DNA of 64,000 nucleotides from Nitrospirota bacterium (lineage in GTDB: Bacteria > Nitrospirota > Nitrospiria > JACQBW01): NCBI GenBank assembly GCA_016194305.1, contig JACQBW010000025.1:47626-111625 (forward strand). Direction: 5' to 3'. How positions within the stretch are numbered: position 1 is the stretch's first letter; the number at the start of each line of letters is the position of its first letter. The notes under the pieces are model-generated. The model was not told where the DNA came from. It saw nothing but the letters and a program-made list of their open reading frames with translations, and made no database searches. A program made the position numbers and the translations under genes. This document shows, piece by piece, positions 17,645-26,697 of this stretch.

Positions 17645-18838
17645 TCATTTCGAATGCCCAATCAAAGTCAATATTTTGTCAAAAATGTTTTCGGCAACTT
17701 TTCTTTTGGGAAGGAGGGAAAAGGTTTCTTTATGTCCCGCCCGGTCATAAAAAGTGACAATATTATTCTCTGAACCGAACCCTGCCCCTTTTAAACTGAT
17801 ATTATTTGCCACGATCAGATCAAGATTTTTGTCTTTCAACTTTTTGACCGGATAACGGTCGGCACTTTCCGTCTCCGCAGCAAAACCAACCAAAATCTGA
17901 TTCGATTTCATATTTCCCATTTCGGCAAGAATATCTTTCGTCGGATTCAGCTGAAGTTGGAACGGACCCTTCTGTTTTTTAATCTTTTTTTCCGCAGGGC
18001 GAATGACCTGATAATCTGAAACAGCAGCGGCCATAATAAAAATATCGGATTTCGGGAAGAGATTAAGTGCCTCGCGGGCCATCCCTTCGCCGGTCTGAAC
18101 CGGTATGAATCTTGCTCCGGCAGGAGGCACAAGATTCGTCGGACCAGAAATCAAGGTCACTTCGGCACCCCGGTACAAGGCCTCATGGGCCAGGGCATAT
18201 CCCATTTTTCCGGAAGAACGATTCGATATAAATCGGACAGGATCGATCGGTTCTAGCGTCGGACCAGCTGAAATAGTCACTTTTTTTCCATTCAAATCCC
18301 GCTTTTTATCAAAATAACTCGAAATCTCCCTGAGAATGGACTCTTCCGCTGCGAGGCGCCCTTCGCCTGTCTTTCCAGACGCGAGTCGTCCTTTTTCAGG
18401 CGGAATGAATCGAATTCCCTCTGTCTTCAGAAATTCGACATTTCTCCGGGTGGTCGTCTTGCTCCACATTTCACCATCCATTGCCGGAGCCATGATAACC
18501 TGGACCCGGGTCGCAAGTACCAGCGCACTTAAGAGATCGTCGGCGAGGCCTGCCGAGGCTTTTGCGATAAAATTCGCCGTAGCGGGAACAATGAGAATCA
18601 AATCTGCGGATTCCGCAAGGGAGATATGGGCCATTTCATGCGAAGGCATGAAAATGTCCGTTAACACTTTCCGGTTTGACAGGACTTCAAATGTGAGCGG
18701 GGAGATAAATTTGAGGGCGGATCGGGTCATCACCACCGTGACCTGGGCTTCCCGGGAAGTCAATTGACGTAATAAGGAGACGGCCTTATATGCCGCGATG
18801 CTTCCTGTCACGCCAAGAACAATCTTCCTGTTTCGCAT
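17645..18838 (-). CDS. coaBC: Bifunctional phosphopantothenoylcysteine decarboxylase/synthetase
   Basis: Two successive steps of coenzyme A synthesis. 397 residues: the N-terminal CoaC flavodomain (GVTGSIAAYKA, SHEMAHISLAESADLILIVPATANF, APAMDGEMW with the PASANT-like pattern) and the C-terminal CoaB domain (ISAGPTLEPIDPVRFISNRSSGKMG, AAAVSDY, GFAAET). It lies 12 nt after rpoZ in the gmk-rpoZ-coaBC order common in bacteria. Confidence 0.95.
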   Translation of the reverse strand: MRNRKIVLGVTGSIAAYKAVSLLRQLTSREAQVTVVMTRSALKFISPLTFEVLSNRKVLTDIFMPSHEMAHISLAESADLILIVPATANFIAKASAGLADDLLSALVLATRVQVIMAPAMDGEMWSKTTTRRNVEFLKTEGIRFIPPEKGRLASGKTGEGRLAAEESILREISSYFDKKRDLNGKKVTISAGPTLEPIDPVRFISNRSSGKMGYALAHEALYRGAEVTLISGPTNLVPPAGARFIPVQTGEGMAREALNLFPKSDIFIMAAAVSDYQVIRPAEKKIKKQKGPFQLQLNPTKDILAEMGNMKSNQILVGFAAETESADRYPVKKLKDKNLDLIVANNISLKGAGFGSENNIVTFYDRAGHKETFSLLPKRKVAENIFDKILTLIGHSK

Positions 18839-18850
18839 TTTCCTACGGGG

Positions 18851-19210
18851 TTACTCCCCTTCCGGCTCTTTAAGAATTGAATCGTCAACATAAACACTCA
18901 ATTCTTTCTTGATCTCGGTAATCATTTCACCCTCTTTTGCAATCATCGCCTGGGTCTTGAGCTCTTCTTCTCTCATACGTTTCGCTTCTCTTTGGGCCTG
19001 CCTGGCATCCCTTCCAGTGTGAAAAACGACTTTATTTTCCAAAATCTCTTCGATGGATACCGTCGTAGCCTTTTCGTACCGGGTATCGATAGGTGCCGTG
19101 GGCGCTTCGACGATTTGTTTCGCCCGCTGGGCCGCCATGATGACTAAACGATGGCGGCTATCTATTTTCTTGTTTTCAACGACAATGGGCAATGAAATAA
19201 TATCAAGCAT
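18851..19210 (-). CDS. rpoZ: RNA polymerase omega subunit
   Basis: 119 residues. The omega core is visible: DSRHRLVIMAAQRAKQI followed by the ATTVSIEEILENKV segment. It promotes RNA polymerase assembly and in many bacteria binds ppGpp. The C-terminus (about 75-119) is an acidic, charged extension longer than in E. coli. It starts 4 nt after gmk ends. Confidence 0.9.
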   Translation of the reverse strand: MLDIISLPIVVENKKIDSRHRLVIMAAQRAKQIVEAPTAPIDTRYEKATTVSIEEILENKVVFHTGRDARQAQREAKRMREEELKTQAMIAKEGEMITEIKKELSVYVDDSILKEPEGE

Positions 19211-19214
19211 TTTT

Positions 19215-19853
19215 TTATACTCCTTCTTTCACTTTTATAAAAGTCTCCTCGATCCAGGAAAAATTCATTCGTTTCATTTTGATCCGCTCTGAAATAACAA
19301 TCGCTTTCAAGCTTTCAAGAGCTCCTTCGAAATCATCATTGATGATCAGATAATAATATTCCCTGTAGTTCCAGATCTCCTCCCTCGCCTTCTTCAATCT
19401 TCGGGCAATCTCTTCGGGAGAATCAGAATTTCTCTCGACCAGTCTCGATTTGAGAACCTCAAAGGAGGGGGGTAGAATGTAGATATAGACTCCTTCCTTG
19501 TATTTCTTTTTTAACTGCATCGCTCCCTGGGCATCGATATCTAATAACACATCATAGCCCTGTTTCTGGAGTGACATCAGCTGACTCCGGGAAGTCCCAT
19601 ACAAATTCCCATGGACTTCCGCATATTCCAGAAATTCGTTATTTTCGATCATCGTTCTGAACTGATCCCGGTCGACGAAGAAATAATCGATGCCGTCGGA
19701 CTCTCCCTGTCTCCGTGCCCTCGTCGTGTAGGATACTGACGTCTTCAAATTCTTGACTTCTTCCATGACACGTCTGCAGAGGGATGTTTTCCCTGCTCCG
19801 GAAGGCGCCGAGACAATAAAGAGTTGTCCCTGTTTGCTGCTCCCTTCGATCAT
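19215..19853 (-). CDS. gmk: Guanylate kinase
   Basis: Phosphorylates GMP to GDP. 212 residues. P-loop APSGAGKTSL near 16-25, GMP-binding SYTTRARRQGESDGIDYFF, and the lid region with NSDSPEEIARRLKKAREE. It lies 41 nt after yicC and 4 nt before rpoZ. The small DUF370/RemA gene often found between yicC and gmk is missing here. Confidence 0.96.
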   Translation of the reverse strand: MIEGSSKQGQLFIVSAPSGAGKTSLCRRVMEEVKNLKTSVSYTTRARRQGESDGIDYFFVDRDQFRTMIENNEFLEYAEVHGNLYGTSRSQLMSLQKQGYDVLLDIDAQGAMQLKKKYKEGVYIYILPPSFEVLKSRLVERNSDSPEEIARRLKKAREEIWNYREYYYLIINDDFEGALESLKAIVISERIKMKRMNFSWIEETFIKVKEGV

Positions 19854-19894
19854 ACTCTCTTCCCTTTACCCCTTTTCAAATTTTTCAGACCTTC

Positions 19895-20773
19895 CTATTC
19901 CACATTTTGAACCTGTTCACGAAGGATTTCAAGTTCTTGTTTAACAAACAGCGTCGTCGGCGTTCCCCCGGTCTTTGAACCGATCGTATTGATCTCCCGG
20001 TTCATCTCCTGAAGGAGGAAATCCATCCCGCGCCCTGACGGCTCATTTCCCTGAATCATCTTTTCAAACTGCGAGAGATGGCTGATCAGCCGCGAGATTT
20101 CTTCCTGGATGTCCATCCGGTCTGAATATAACACGACTTCCTGCGCCAGTCTTTGCGGGTCCATTTCCAGTATCGACTTCAGTTCATCCAGCTTCTTCAA
20201 TAAACGGTTTTTGTAGTTTTGCAGGATCCCTTCCCGGTAACGCTCGATTTCGCCGATCTGACTTTTGATCAACAACAGATGCGATTGCAGATCCGAAGCC
20301 AGAGATTTCCCCTCCTCTTCTCTCATCCTGTCTAATTCTGACATCGCCTTTTGCAATAGAGACTCGATCTTGCTTTCAAACTCTTTAAAATCAACGCCTG
20401 GCATTTTCTGAACAAATTTGTCTTGCAGCTGGAGGAGATGCGTGAGTGAGACCTCCTCTGTCAATCCTAGCTTCTTTTTAATCCCCGACAGGGCTAAAAA
20501 ACAGCGCTCCAATGCTTCTTCATTTAAATAAATATTCCCGAATGAGAATTCGTTTTCCATTGGCATGACTTGAAAGGAGAGATAAAAATGTCCTCTCGAA
20601 AATCTTCTCGAAACCAATTTCTTCAATTTCGTCTCAAGAAATCTCAGGTCCTGCGGCAAATTTTGGACCGAGATTTCACAAAATCGGTGATTGACCGACC
20701 TGATTTCAAGCCCGACACGGTAACCTGTTATTTCAAGGTCCGCCTTTCCATATCCGGTCATGCTTTTTATCAT
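19895..20773 (-). CDS. yicC: YicC/YloC-family endoribonuclease
   Basis: 292 residues. The N-terminus MIKSMTGYGKADLE and the RSVNHRFCEI segment are diagnostic. The C-terminal region GRGMDFLLQEMNREINTIGSK is also typical. Characterised members are endoribonucleases affecting small-RNA stability. It is the first gene of the yicC-gmk-rpoZ-coaBC unit, with tRNA-Gly immediately upstream on the same strand. Confidence 0.93.
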   Translation of the reverse strand: MIKSMTGYGKADLEITGYRVGLEIRSVNHRFCEISVQNLPQDLRFLETKLKKLVSRRFSRGHFYLSFQVMPMENEFSFGNIYLNEEALERCFLALSGIKKKLGLTEEVSLTHLLQLQDKFVQKMPGVDFKEFESKIESLLQKAMSELDRMREEEGKSLASDLQSHLLLIKSQIGEIERYREGILQNYKNRLLKKLDELKSILEMDPQRLAQEVVLYSDRMDIQEEISRLISHLSQFEKMIQGNEPSGRGMDFLLQEMNREINTIGSKTGGTPTTLFVKQELEILREQVQNVE

Positions 20774-20844
20774 TTTGAGAATCGCGTGAAGACGTTGTGA
20801 GCTAAAGATTCAAAATCATTCCTGAAGGAGAGAGGATCTTTAAA

Positions 20845-20917
20845 AGCGGGTGACGGGATTTGAACCCGCGACACCAAGCTTGGGAAGCTTGTACTCTACC
20901 AGCTGAGCTACACCCGC
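20845..20917 (-). tRNA. tRNA-Gly(CCC)
   Basis: Full cloverleaf on the minus strand. Acceptor GCGGGTG/CACCCGC, D-stem GCTC/GAGT, anticodon stem CAAGC/GCTTG around loop TTCCCAA (anticodon CCC) and T-arm GCGGG-TTCAAAT-CCCGT. Discriminator U73, typical of tRNA-Gly. The 3' CCA is not encoded. Confidence 0.95.
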
Positions 20918-20990
20918 ATTCGAAATGCAAGAACCGTCTCAAAAAAGGAACAACGGCAAAATCGAATTATAGTCAAAAGGTCCAGGGAGA

Positions 20991-22883
20991 TCAAGCTTTT
21001 CGAGGGGATCTTTGGCGAATCTGGGATATTTTTTTTGAAACGTCTCTGTAATTCACATTTTCTTTATATACTTCGCTAAATACGTTGAGCGCTTCTTCAT
21101 AATTTTCCTGCATCTCATAAAGCATCGCCAGTTCATATTTTAAACTGTGGATCTGATCGTGATTCAACTGGGTCATCTGAATCGCATGAGAAAGCTGTTC
21201 CACCGCAAGTTTAGGCAGTTCTTCTTCGAGATAACATTGCGATAGGAGAATCGCGGAATCTACGACTCTAGACCCTCCCTTGACGGAAATTTGAAATTCC
21301 CCGATGGCTTCGGTTCTGAGTCCCATTTCCTTATAGGCGACTCCAAGGTCAAAATGGGTTTCGAAATCTTTTTCGCCGATATTCGCCTGAATCCCCTTCT
21401 GAAATTCTTTGATGATTTTTCCGAAGTCATCGTCCTGGACGGCGTCGTCTGAAGGTGCCACGATTTCTTCTTTAAACTCGCTTTCAAGTTCTCCCATTAA
21501 ATTGACGAAGTCTGTCTTTTCCGTTTTATCAAGAATCGTCGTTTTCAACTTAACGGTCCCGGGAGTAAAAGTGTTATGGCTGAAACTCTGTACGGGCTCA
21601 GGTGCGGGTGGCGGGGAATTAACTAATGACGAAGCCGCCAGGGGCTCCGAAAACACCTGTTCAAAATTAGCGGTCTCAGCGACAGGCGTTTCATTTAATG
21701 TTCCGAGGATCTCATCTAATTTCGATTTTGCAATTCTGTTTTCAGGAAAATATCTTAAGATCGTCTCATAGATGATCCTTGCTTCGCTTAAGAGGCCCTG
21801 CTGGGAATAAAACTCTCCTTCTGCCAGTTTCTCCTTGACCTTTTCATCGTCCATTTCGGGTGCCAAAGACGCCTCAGTGGTTTCGGACAGTTCAGGTACA
21901 GAGGCCGGGGAATCAGTCAAAGAAGAATCAAATGCGGACAAATCGATTCCTTCTGGCAGAAAACCTTCGACGGGATCCGGTTCAGATTCAATCGTTTCCG
22001 GCAAGGGGGATAACATTGGAGGAGCCTCTGAAATAACCGGTTCGGCTTCTTCCTTTTTCGCCTTTAAAAAGGTCTCCGAAGAAATTCCTCCGGAATAGCC
22101 GGGCTCCGACAGAGGAAAAGACTTCACCTCGTCCGTCATTGAAAATTCCTGGAATGAAACACCTCGTGATCCCGTGGCGTTTTCCGGATTTCCCGGGGAG
22201 AAATCAATCGTTTCGGGAGCGGGCATCGGCGGAGCTGAGTTGTCCGGTGAGTGAAAATCCTTTAACATCTGTCCCGCCTGGGCATGTCCGGGTTCGAGAG
22301 CAAGTACTTTATGAAGTGCCTCTTCCCCTTCCCTCATCTTTCCCTGGGTCTTGCAAATTCCGGCAATCTGAATATATTGCTCTACCGCATCCTTGAGCTC
22401 TTTCTCCTTTTCACAGAGACTGGCGAGCATGAGACGCATCTGGATATTTCCAGAGTCCAGGTTGACGATCTTCTTGTAAATGAGAATGGCATCCTTATGC
22501 AATCCATTCTTGGTATATCGCCTGACAATTTTCAGATATTCGTCAATGGCATTCCCGATAAGCCCTCTTTCCGCATCGAGGTCAGCCATCTTCAGCTGAA
22601 TTTCAGTATTTTCGGGATCGATTTTAATGATTTTTTTATAGACCGCGATGGTTTTTAATGAAAAACCTGCAGAGTCAAAGGCTTTGGCCGCCTTAAGGTA
22701 TGAGGTAATGGCTTCCTGATTATTGTTTTTTTTAAGGTAGAGGTCGCCAATGGTATTGAGGGTATTTCCATCGTTGGGCGATTCCTTGACTATTTTCTGC
22801 CATTCTTCGATCGCCTTGTCAATTTGGCCTTTAATGGTAAATTTTTGAGCGTTCTGAATAATAGCGGTCTTGTCGAAGGCCAA
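20991..22883 (-). CDS. Large TPR-repeat protein
   Basis: 630 residues from my chosen start. N-terminal tetratricopeptide repeats (about 1-200) begin MAFDKTAIIQNAQKFTIKGQ in the new frame numbering. A long acidic Pro/Ser/Glu linker follows, then further repeats at about 345-400 and 485-620. A TTG start at 22881-22883 is preferred: AAAGGA lies 7-8 nt upstream and the resulting N-terminus matches related TPR proteins. The longer frame to 22949 would begin with a poor TTG and extra unrelated residues. No signal peptide. With the TPR protein at 16.4 kb it resembles a paralogous pair; partners unknown. Confidence 0.82.
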   Translation of the reverse strand: MAFDKTAIIQNAQKFTIKGQIDKAIEEWQKIVKESPNDGNTLNTIGDLYLKKNNNQEAITSYLKAAKAFDSAGFSLKTIAVYKKIIKIDPENTEIQLKMADLDAERGLIGNAIDEYLKIVRRYTKNGLHKDAILIYKKIVNLDSGNIQMRLMLASLCEKEKELKDAVEQYIQIAGICKTQGKMREGEEALHKVLALEPGHAQAGQMLKDFHSPDNSAPPMPAPETIDFSPGNPENATGSRGVSFQEFSMTDEVKSFPLSEPGYSGGISSETFLKAKKEEAEPVISEAPPMLSPLPETIESEPDPVEGFLPEGIDLSAFDSSLTDSPASVPELSETTEASLAPEMDDEKVKEKLAEGEFYSQQGLLSEARIIYETILRYFPENRIAKSKLDEILGTLNETPVAETANFEQVFSEPLAASSLVNSPPPAPEPVQSFSHNTFTPGTVKLKTTILDKTEKTDFVNLMGELESEFKEEIVAPSDDAVQDDDFGKIIKEFQKGIQANIGEKDFETHFDLGVAYKEMGLRTEAIGEFQISVKGGSRVVDSAILLSQCYLEEELPKLAVEQLSHAIQMTQLNHDQIHSLKYELAMLYEMQENYEEALNVFSEVYKENVNYRDVSKKISQIRQRSPRKA

Positions 22884-22965
22884 GTCTTCATCCTTTATAG
22901 ATACTTTTTCACTTTTTAAAAAAGTAACATACCTTAGGGGGTTCGTCAAGAAAGCGGGGAAGGTC

Positions 22966-22996
22966 CATAAAGAAAAGCCCCGTATAAAACGGGGCC
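22966..22996 (-). terminator. Rho-independent terminator after the small lipoprotein gene
   Basis: Inverted repeat GCCCCGT (22977-22983) / ACGGGGC (22989-22995) followed by TTTTCTTT reading the minus strand, 30 nt past the stop at 23025. Confidence 0.85.
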
Positions 22997-23024
22997 GTCA
23001 AAGAGGAGAAAGTTGATTTCCTTA

Positions 23025-23225
23025 CTATTTAGCTGGGGCAGGAGCGGCAGCTGGAGCCGACGTAGGAGCCGCTGCGGCTGGCGCAGAGGTCGGGGCAACT
23101 TCAGCCGGTGCAGCGGCTTTGGGAGCCTCGGCTTTGGGAGCTTCAGCAGGTTTATCGTAGCAACCTCCTAAAATAAAGACTGTGAGACCTGCCATTAGAA
23201 GCATTCCGGAAAATATTTTTTTCAA
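23025..23225 (-). CDS. Small Ala/Pro-rich lipoprotein
   Basis: 66 residues from a TTG start at 23223-23225. The signal peptide is MKKIFSGMLLMAGLTVFILGG with the lipobox Cys after LGG (FILGGC). The mature part is low complexity: repeats of APKAEAPKA, AAAPTSAPA and similar, so probably extended in the periplasm or bound to peptidoglycan. AGGGGG lies 8 nt upstream of TTG. A longer frame to 23285 would put 20 unsuited residues before the signal peptide. It is monocistronic, with its own promoter and terminator. Function unknown. Confidence 0.75.
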   Translation of the reverse strand: MKKIFSGMLLMAGLTVFILGGCYDKPAEAPKAEAPKAAAPAEVAPTSAPAAAAPTSAPAAAPAPAK

Positions 23226-23336
23226 TTCGTTCACCCCCTCTCGTTCCAAAATAATTTGGGATTTCAATCCTTTAAATGAGAACACCTGTTGCTGATTTGA
23301 CAGCCAACTTAAAATCTTAAAATCCGTGAAACTGTT

Positions 23337-23366
23337 TTTTTATCACAGTACAGCAAAACCTGTCAA
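23337..23366 (-). promoter_or_regulatory. Sigma-70-type promoter for the small lipoprotein
   Basis: TTGACA (23361-23366) and TAAAAA (23337-23342) on the minus strand with an 18-nt spacer, about 110 nt before the start codon. Confidence 0.5.
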
Positions 23367-23388
23367 GAAATTTCCCATTTTATTATGG

Positions 23389-23417
23389 TTTACAACGCTT
23401 TCCGGATAATTTATATT
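23389..23417 (+). promoter_or_regulatory. Sigma-70-type promoter for lptF-lptG
   Basis: TTTACA (23389-23394) and TATATT (23412-23417) with a 17-nt spacer. The expected start of transcription is about 23424, so the ATG at 23423 cannot be used from it; ATG at 23432 or 23435 fits better. Confidence 0.5.
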
Positions 23418-23431
23418 GGGCAATGCTCAAT

Positions 23432-24565
23432 ATGATGATTCTAGATCGATATTTTCTAAAAGAATTTCTTCCCCCATTTCTACTCACGCTTTCTCTTCTG
23501 ACGGGAATGTTGTTTGTGCAACAGCTGATGGAATTTATTGAACTTTCACTTACAAAAGGGGTCGATTCTGTCACCCTTTTTAAAATATTTCTCTTCGCCA
23601 TTCCGTCCCTGCTGGTCCTCACCCTTCCCATTTCGGTGCTGATCTCCTCTATTATCGTGATGAACCGGTTCTCATCTGATAATGAGTTGATTTCCATTCG
23701 ATCCGCCGGTTTAAGCTTCTACAGGATCGTCCGTCCTATATTTTATATTTCCGCCGGGGTCGGACTTCTGACTCTGCTTCTGGCTACCTGGGCAAAGCCG
23801 TGGGGAGGAAATTCACTTAAGGAAATTTCATTCGAAGTCCTCAAGAAAAGGATCAATGTCGCGTTGGAAGAAGGAATCTTTAACGACCTTTTTGATAAAA
23901 TGATGATCTATGTGGAGGAGATGCCGAACTATTCGGATTTAAAAGGCATTTTTATTTCTGATTTGAGAAATCCGGAAGAACCTGCCCTGATTCTTGCTCA
24001 GGAAGGAACTTTCGTGACAGACGAAACTTCCAGTTCGGTCGGTTTCCAGCTCATTAACGGGAATATTTATCGAAAAGGTGAAAACGAAAATCTCTTCCAG
24101 CAGATCGTTTTTTCCAGATACGATCTTAAAATTGACCTCTCCGGGTACATTCAAAAGCCAGGCGAACGTGTTAAAGAAAATCTTGGACTCTACGCACTCA
24201 GAAAAAAAATCTCGAGTACAGCCGTTAATAAACAAAATATTGAAGATTTACAAAGACTTCAGGAATATTACAAAACCTACGCGCTTCCCCTGACAACGAT
24301 CCTCTTTGGACTGTTAGGCCCTTCACTGGGAACTTTCAGCCGGAGGGCTGCGGGAAATCTGGGAGGATTCGCAATCGGTATCGGCGTCGTGATCCTTTAT
24401 TATTTCATGACGGTTTTTGGCGACTACTGCCTGGTTCAAAATTGGTTTTCACCTTTCCTGTCCGCTTTTTTGCCCAATGCCATTCTCTTTCTTTTTTCTC
24501 TCTTTTTCCTGATAAAGACCGACCGCCAGATTCTTTGGCCTCCCAAAAAACTGATGTCGCCATGA
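23432..24565 (+). CDS. lptF: LPS export ABC transporter permease LptF
   Basis: Inner-membrane permease of the LptB2FG machine that extracts LPS toward the outer membrane. About 377 residues. Three N-terminal membrane segments, a periplasmic beta-jellyroll domain (about 120-265) and three C-terminal segments fit the family. The N-terminus MMILDRYFLKEFL matches LptF; I chose ATG 23432 over 23423 because of the promoter position. No clear ribosome site. Its stop overlaps the lptG start by 4 nt. lptB is not in the window. Confidence 0.9.
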   Translation: MMILDRYFLKEFLPPFLLTLSLLTGMLFVQQLMEFIELSLTKGVDSVTLFKIFLFAIPSLLVLTLPISVLISSIIVMNRFSSDNELISIRSAGLSFYRIVRPIFYISAGVGLLTLLLATWAKPWGGNSLKEISFEVLKKRINVALEEGIFNDLFDKMMIYVEEMPNYSDLKGIFISDLRNPEEPALILAQEGTFVTDETSSSVGFQLINGNIYRKGENENLFQQIVFSRYDLKIDLSGYIQKPGERVKENLGLYALRKKISSTAVNKQNIEDLQRLQEYYKTYALPLTTILFGLLGPSLGTFSRRAAGNLGGFAIGIGVVILYYFMTVFGDYCLVQNWFSPFLSAFLPNAILFLFSLFFLIKTDRQILWPPKKLMSP

Positions 24566-25647
24566 CTCTGATTACCCGCTATGTCGCAAGAGAATTCATC
24601 AAACTATTTGCCCTGTCACTAGTCTCACTTGTTTTGATCTACTTATTAATCGACTTTTTTGAAAAAGTCAGAATATTCCTCCGTTACAAACCGGATATTT
24701 TTACGATCCTCGAATATTTCATCTGTCAGATCCCGAAATATATATATGATACTGCACCCATTGCAATCCTGCTTTCGACCCTGATCGTATTTGGGACATT
24801 CTCAAAAAACAACGAAATGACCGCCCTGAAGAGCGCGGGAATAAGCCCTTACAAGACCGCCTTACCTGTGGTGGGAATCGCTGCAATCATTGGTGTGATC
24901 TTACTGTACGCAAACACCGATCTTATTCCTGCAGGGATTAAACAGGCGGAATTGGTCAGATCCGTTTTCATTGAAAAGAAAGGCGAATTTTCCTACTTCA
25001 GGCAAAATAAAATATGGTTTCGGGCGGAAGATCATGTCCTATTCAATGTTCAGCTGGTCGATCCGGACCAGCACAAGATATTTGGGATTGGAATTTATAA
25101 ATTATCAGATACTTTTTCATTAAAAGAATCGATCGATGCGAGGGAACTGATTTACGAAGGGTCCGAGTGGTATCTGGTCTCGGGAGTCAAAAGAACTTTT
25201 TTGAAGGGGGGAGAAATCCGTACGGAAAAATTCGATCGGGAGCGAATTACTCTGGACATCACTCCGGAAGATTTCAAACAGATCGGAATTCAGGAAGATC
25301 GCCTGAAATATGTTGAACTTAAAAACTATGTTAAAAAACTTTCTGCGGAAGGGTACGTGACCACCCGATATTGGGTGGACTTATACGGTAGAATTGCATT
25401 TCCGGTGGTCAATGTCATTATGGCCATCGTTGCGATTCCATTTGGTTTAAGGAATGAAAAGCGGTCCGGAGGAATTTCGAAAGGAATTGGTATCAGCCTT
25501 GCAATCGGATTTAGTTATTGGGTAGTATACGCCCTGAGTACTTCTCTCGGGCATAACGGAATGATTCCTCCCTTTCTATCCGCCTGGCTGGCGAATATTC
25601 TTTTTATGGTGATTGGGGGTTACCTCTTCCTGACCATTCGGCAGTAG
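24562..25647 (+). CDS. lptG: LPS export ABC transporter permease LptG
   Basis: Partner permease of LptF. 361 residues starting MTLITRYVAREFIKLFAL. The ATG overlaps the lptF TGA (ATGA). Topology is three membrane segments, a periplasmic jellyroll (about 130-270) and three more segments; ALKSAGISPYK is the cytoplasmic coupling-helix region. A longer frame begins inside lptF but its first 40 residues are only lptF read in another phase. Presence of LptFG implies an LPS- or LOS-bearing outer membrane. Confidence 0.93.
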   Translation: MTLITRYVAREFIKLFALSLVSLVLIYLLIDFFEKVRIFLRYKPDIFTILEYFICQIPKYIYDTAPIAILLSTLIVFGTFSKNNEMTALKSAGISPYKTALPVVGIAAIIGVILLYANTDLIPAGIKQAELVRSVFIEKKGEFSYFRQNKIWFRAEDHVLFNVQLVDPDQHKIFGIGIYKLSDTFSLKESIDARELIYEGSEWYLVSGVKRTFLKGGEIRTEKFDRERITLDITPEDFKQIGIQEDRLKYVELKNYVKKLSAEGYVTTRYWVDLYGRIAFPVVNVIMAIVAIPFGLRNEKRSGGISKGIGISLAIGFSYWVVYALSTSLGHNGMIPPFLSAWLANILFMVIGGYLFLTIRQ

Positions 25648-25681
25648 TGAACAGAAGGGTAACTTCGGACCTTGGAAAGAT

Positions 25682-26479
25682 TCAGTTCCCGTCGTCTTTG
25701 GATACGAGCAGGGCTTTGATCATTCCAATTGCCACTTTACTCTGCATTTGAACCGGCACGCGCCGATCATCATCGGTAAACCAAACGGTAATGTCTCCTT
25801 TGTTCATGAAGACTCCTTCGTACCGCGCCATGACCAACGTTTTTACCGTATTGAATTGTCCGACAGGGGTATCGATCGCCTCTTTTCCCAGGACTTTCAC
25901 TTCCAAATCCCAATTCTTTCCCCCTTCGTGCACTTTGATGATTGCCGATCCACCCGGTGCGGGCATCTCGAGCGTCCGGAAAAAATAGAGGGCCGAAAGG
26001 GCATCTTGCGTGTTAGGTTCTATTTTAAAAGTCTCCTCCCTCCCCTCTTCGAGCTGAAGAACTTTATGATTGGTCTGATCGTAATGGACTTCTCGCTCTT
26101 TAAACCTTCTCCCTTCTCTCTGATGAATCATAAATTTGAGAGGCAAAAGATTTTCCGCATCCACAAAGGTCTCGATCCGGTCTTCCACAGGAAAAAAACG
26201 GGAGATAAAGTCATTTGATCTTGCTGTCGACATGATGTGAAATGCTCTGCTTGCCCCAATCTCGACCTCTTGGCCCACTTCCAAAATCGCACTTCCCGCG
26301 TTCATTCCCATCCAATTCACTGAGAACTCCAGCCGTTCTCCGGATTGGATCACCTGGACAGGTCTGACTCCAGGGAAATTAATTGAAGAATGGGCGGAGT
26401 CTGCCCCCGAAATCTGCACGGCAAGAAGGGAGAGGAATAAAAAGAAAGTAATCGCTATCGTATTGATTTTTCTAAACAT
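25682..26479 (-). CDS. DUF3108-family exported protein
   Basis: 265 residues. N-terminal signal peptide (about 1-25, cleavage near ISGADS). The mature domain is beta-rich: GERLEFSVNWMGMNAGSAILEV, RIETFVDAENLLPLKF and ITVWFTDDDRRVPVQM are the DUF3108 landmarks. The family is periplasmic or outer-membrane associated with unknown function. AGGAG lies 4 nt before the ATG and a strong promoter is just upstream. It converges on lptG, which suggests but does not prove an envelope role. Confidence 0.85.
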   Translation of the reverse strand: MFRKINTIAITFFLFLSLLAVQISGADSAHSSINFPGVRPVQVIQSGERLEFSVNWMGMNAGSAILEVGQEVEIGASRAFHIMSTARSNDFISRFFPVEDRIETFVDAENLLPLKFMIHQREGRRFKEREVHYDQTNHKVLQLEEGREETFKIEPNTQDALSALYFFRTLEMPAPGGSAIIKVHEGGKNWDLEVKVLGKEAIDTPVGQFNTVKTLVMARYEGVFMNKGDITVWFTDDDRRVPVQMQSKVAIGMIKALLVSKDDGN

Positions 26480-26496
26480 ATTTCTCCTGTCCGGGG

Positions 26497-26525
26497 ATGA
26501 TAAACAGTGTGAAGCTCTTTGTCAA
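26497..26525 (-). promoter_or_regulatory. Sigma-70-type promoter for the DUF3108 gene
   Basis: TTGACA (26520-26525) and TATCAT (26497-26502) on the minus strand with an ideal 17-nt spacer, giving a short leader that carries the AGGAG ribosome site. Confidence 0.6.
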
Positions 26526-26555
26526 GAAGCCCTTTCCAAATGCACCTGTCGAGAT

Positions 26556-26583
26556 TTGACAAATTTCATATCCATGCTACCCT
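26556..26583 (+). promoter_or_regulatory. Promoter of the riboswitch-lipoprotein unit (TTGACA-N16-TACCCT)
   Basis: TTGACA (26556-26561) and TACCCT (26578-26583), 16 nt apart, placing the start about 20 nt before the riboswitch. The -10 is a poor sigma-70 match, but an almost identical TTGACA-N16-TACCCT site lies at 41928-41955 before another exported protein. Confidence 0.45.
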
Positions 26584-26608
26584 TTACTCAATTGTCACAA
26601 ACAGTTTT

Positions 26609-26697
26609 TCCGGATAAAGGTAAACCAGCCGAAAGGCTGGGACACAAAGCTTCGAGGCTTCTCCTGTAAAAAAGGAATGCCGGTCGGGCCGCCTGGA
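26609..26697 (+). promoter_or_regulatory. Cyclic di-GMP-I (GEMM-I) riboswitch aptamer
   Basis: Core GEMM-I features are visible. The conserved GGTAAACC (26619-26626) is followed by a GAAA-tetraloop hairpin (CCAGCC-GAAA-GGCTGG), then GGGACACAAAGC, and a second arm ending GCCGGTCGGGCCGCC. An outer P1 helix can pair TCCGG (26609-26613) with CTGGA (26693-26697). By my alignment to the Vibrio Vc2 aptamer the ligand-contacting G20 is a G, which favours c-di-GMP over cGAMP. It lies 77 nt upstream of the large lipoprotein start. Confidence 0.87.

Noticed and set aside
22884..22949. Upstream extension of the large TPR protein
   Set aside because: The first 22 residues would come from a TTG with no ribosome site; the internal TTG has AAAGGA and a family-like N-terminus.
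23423..23431. ATG at 23423 as lptF start
   Set aside because: It would lie at or before the transcription start of the promoter found, and the family N-terminus begins at the later ATGs.
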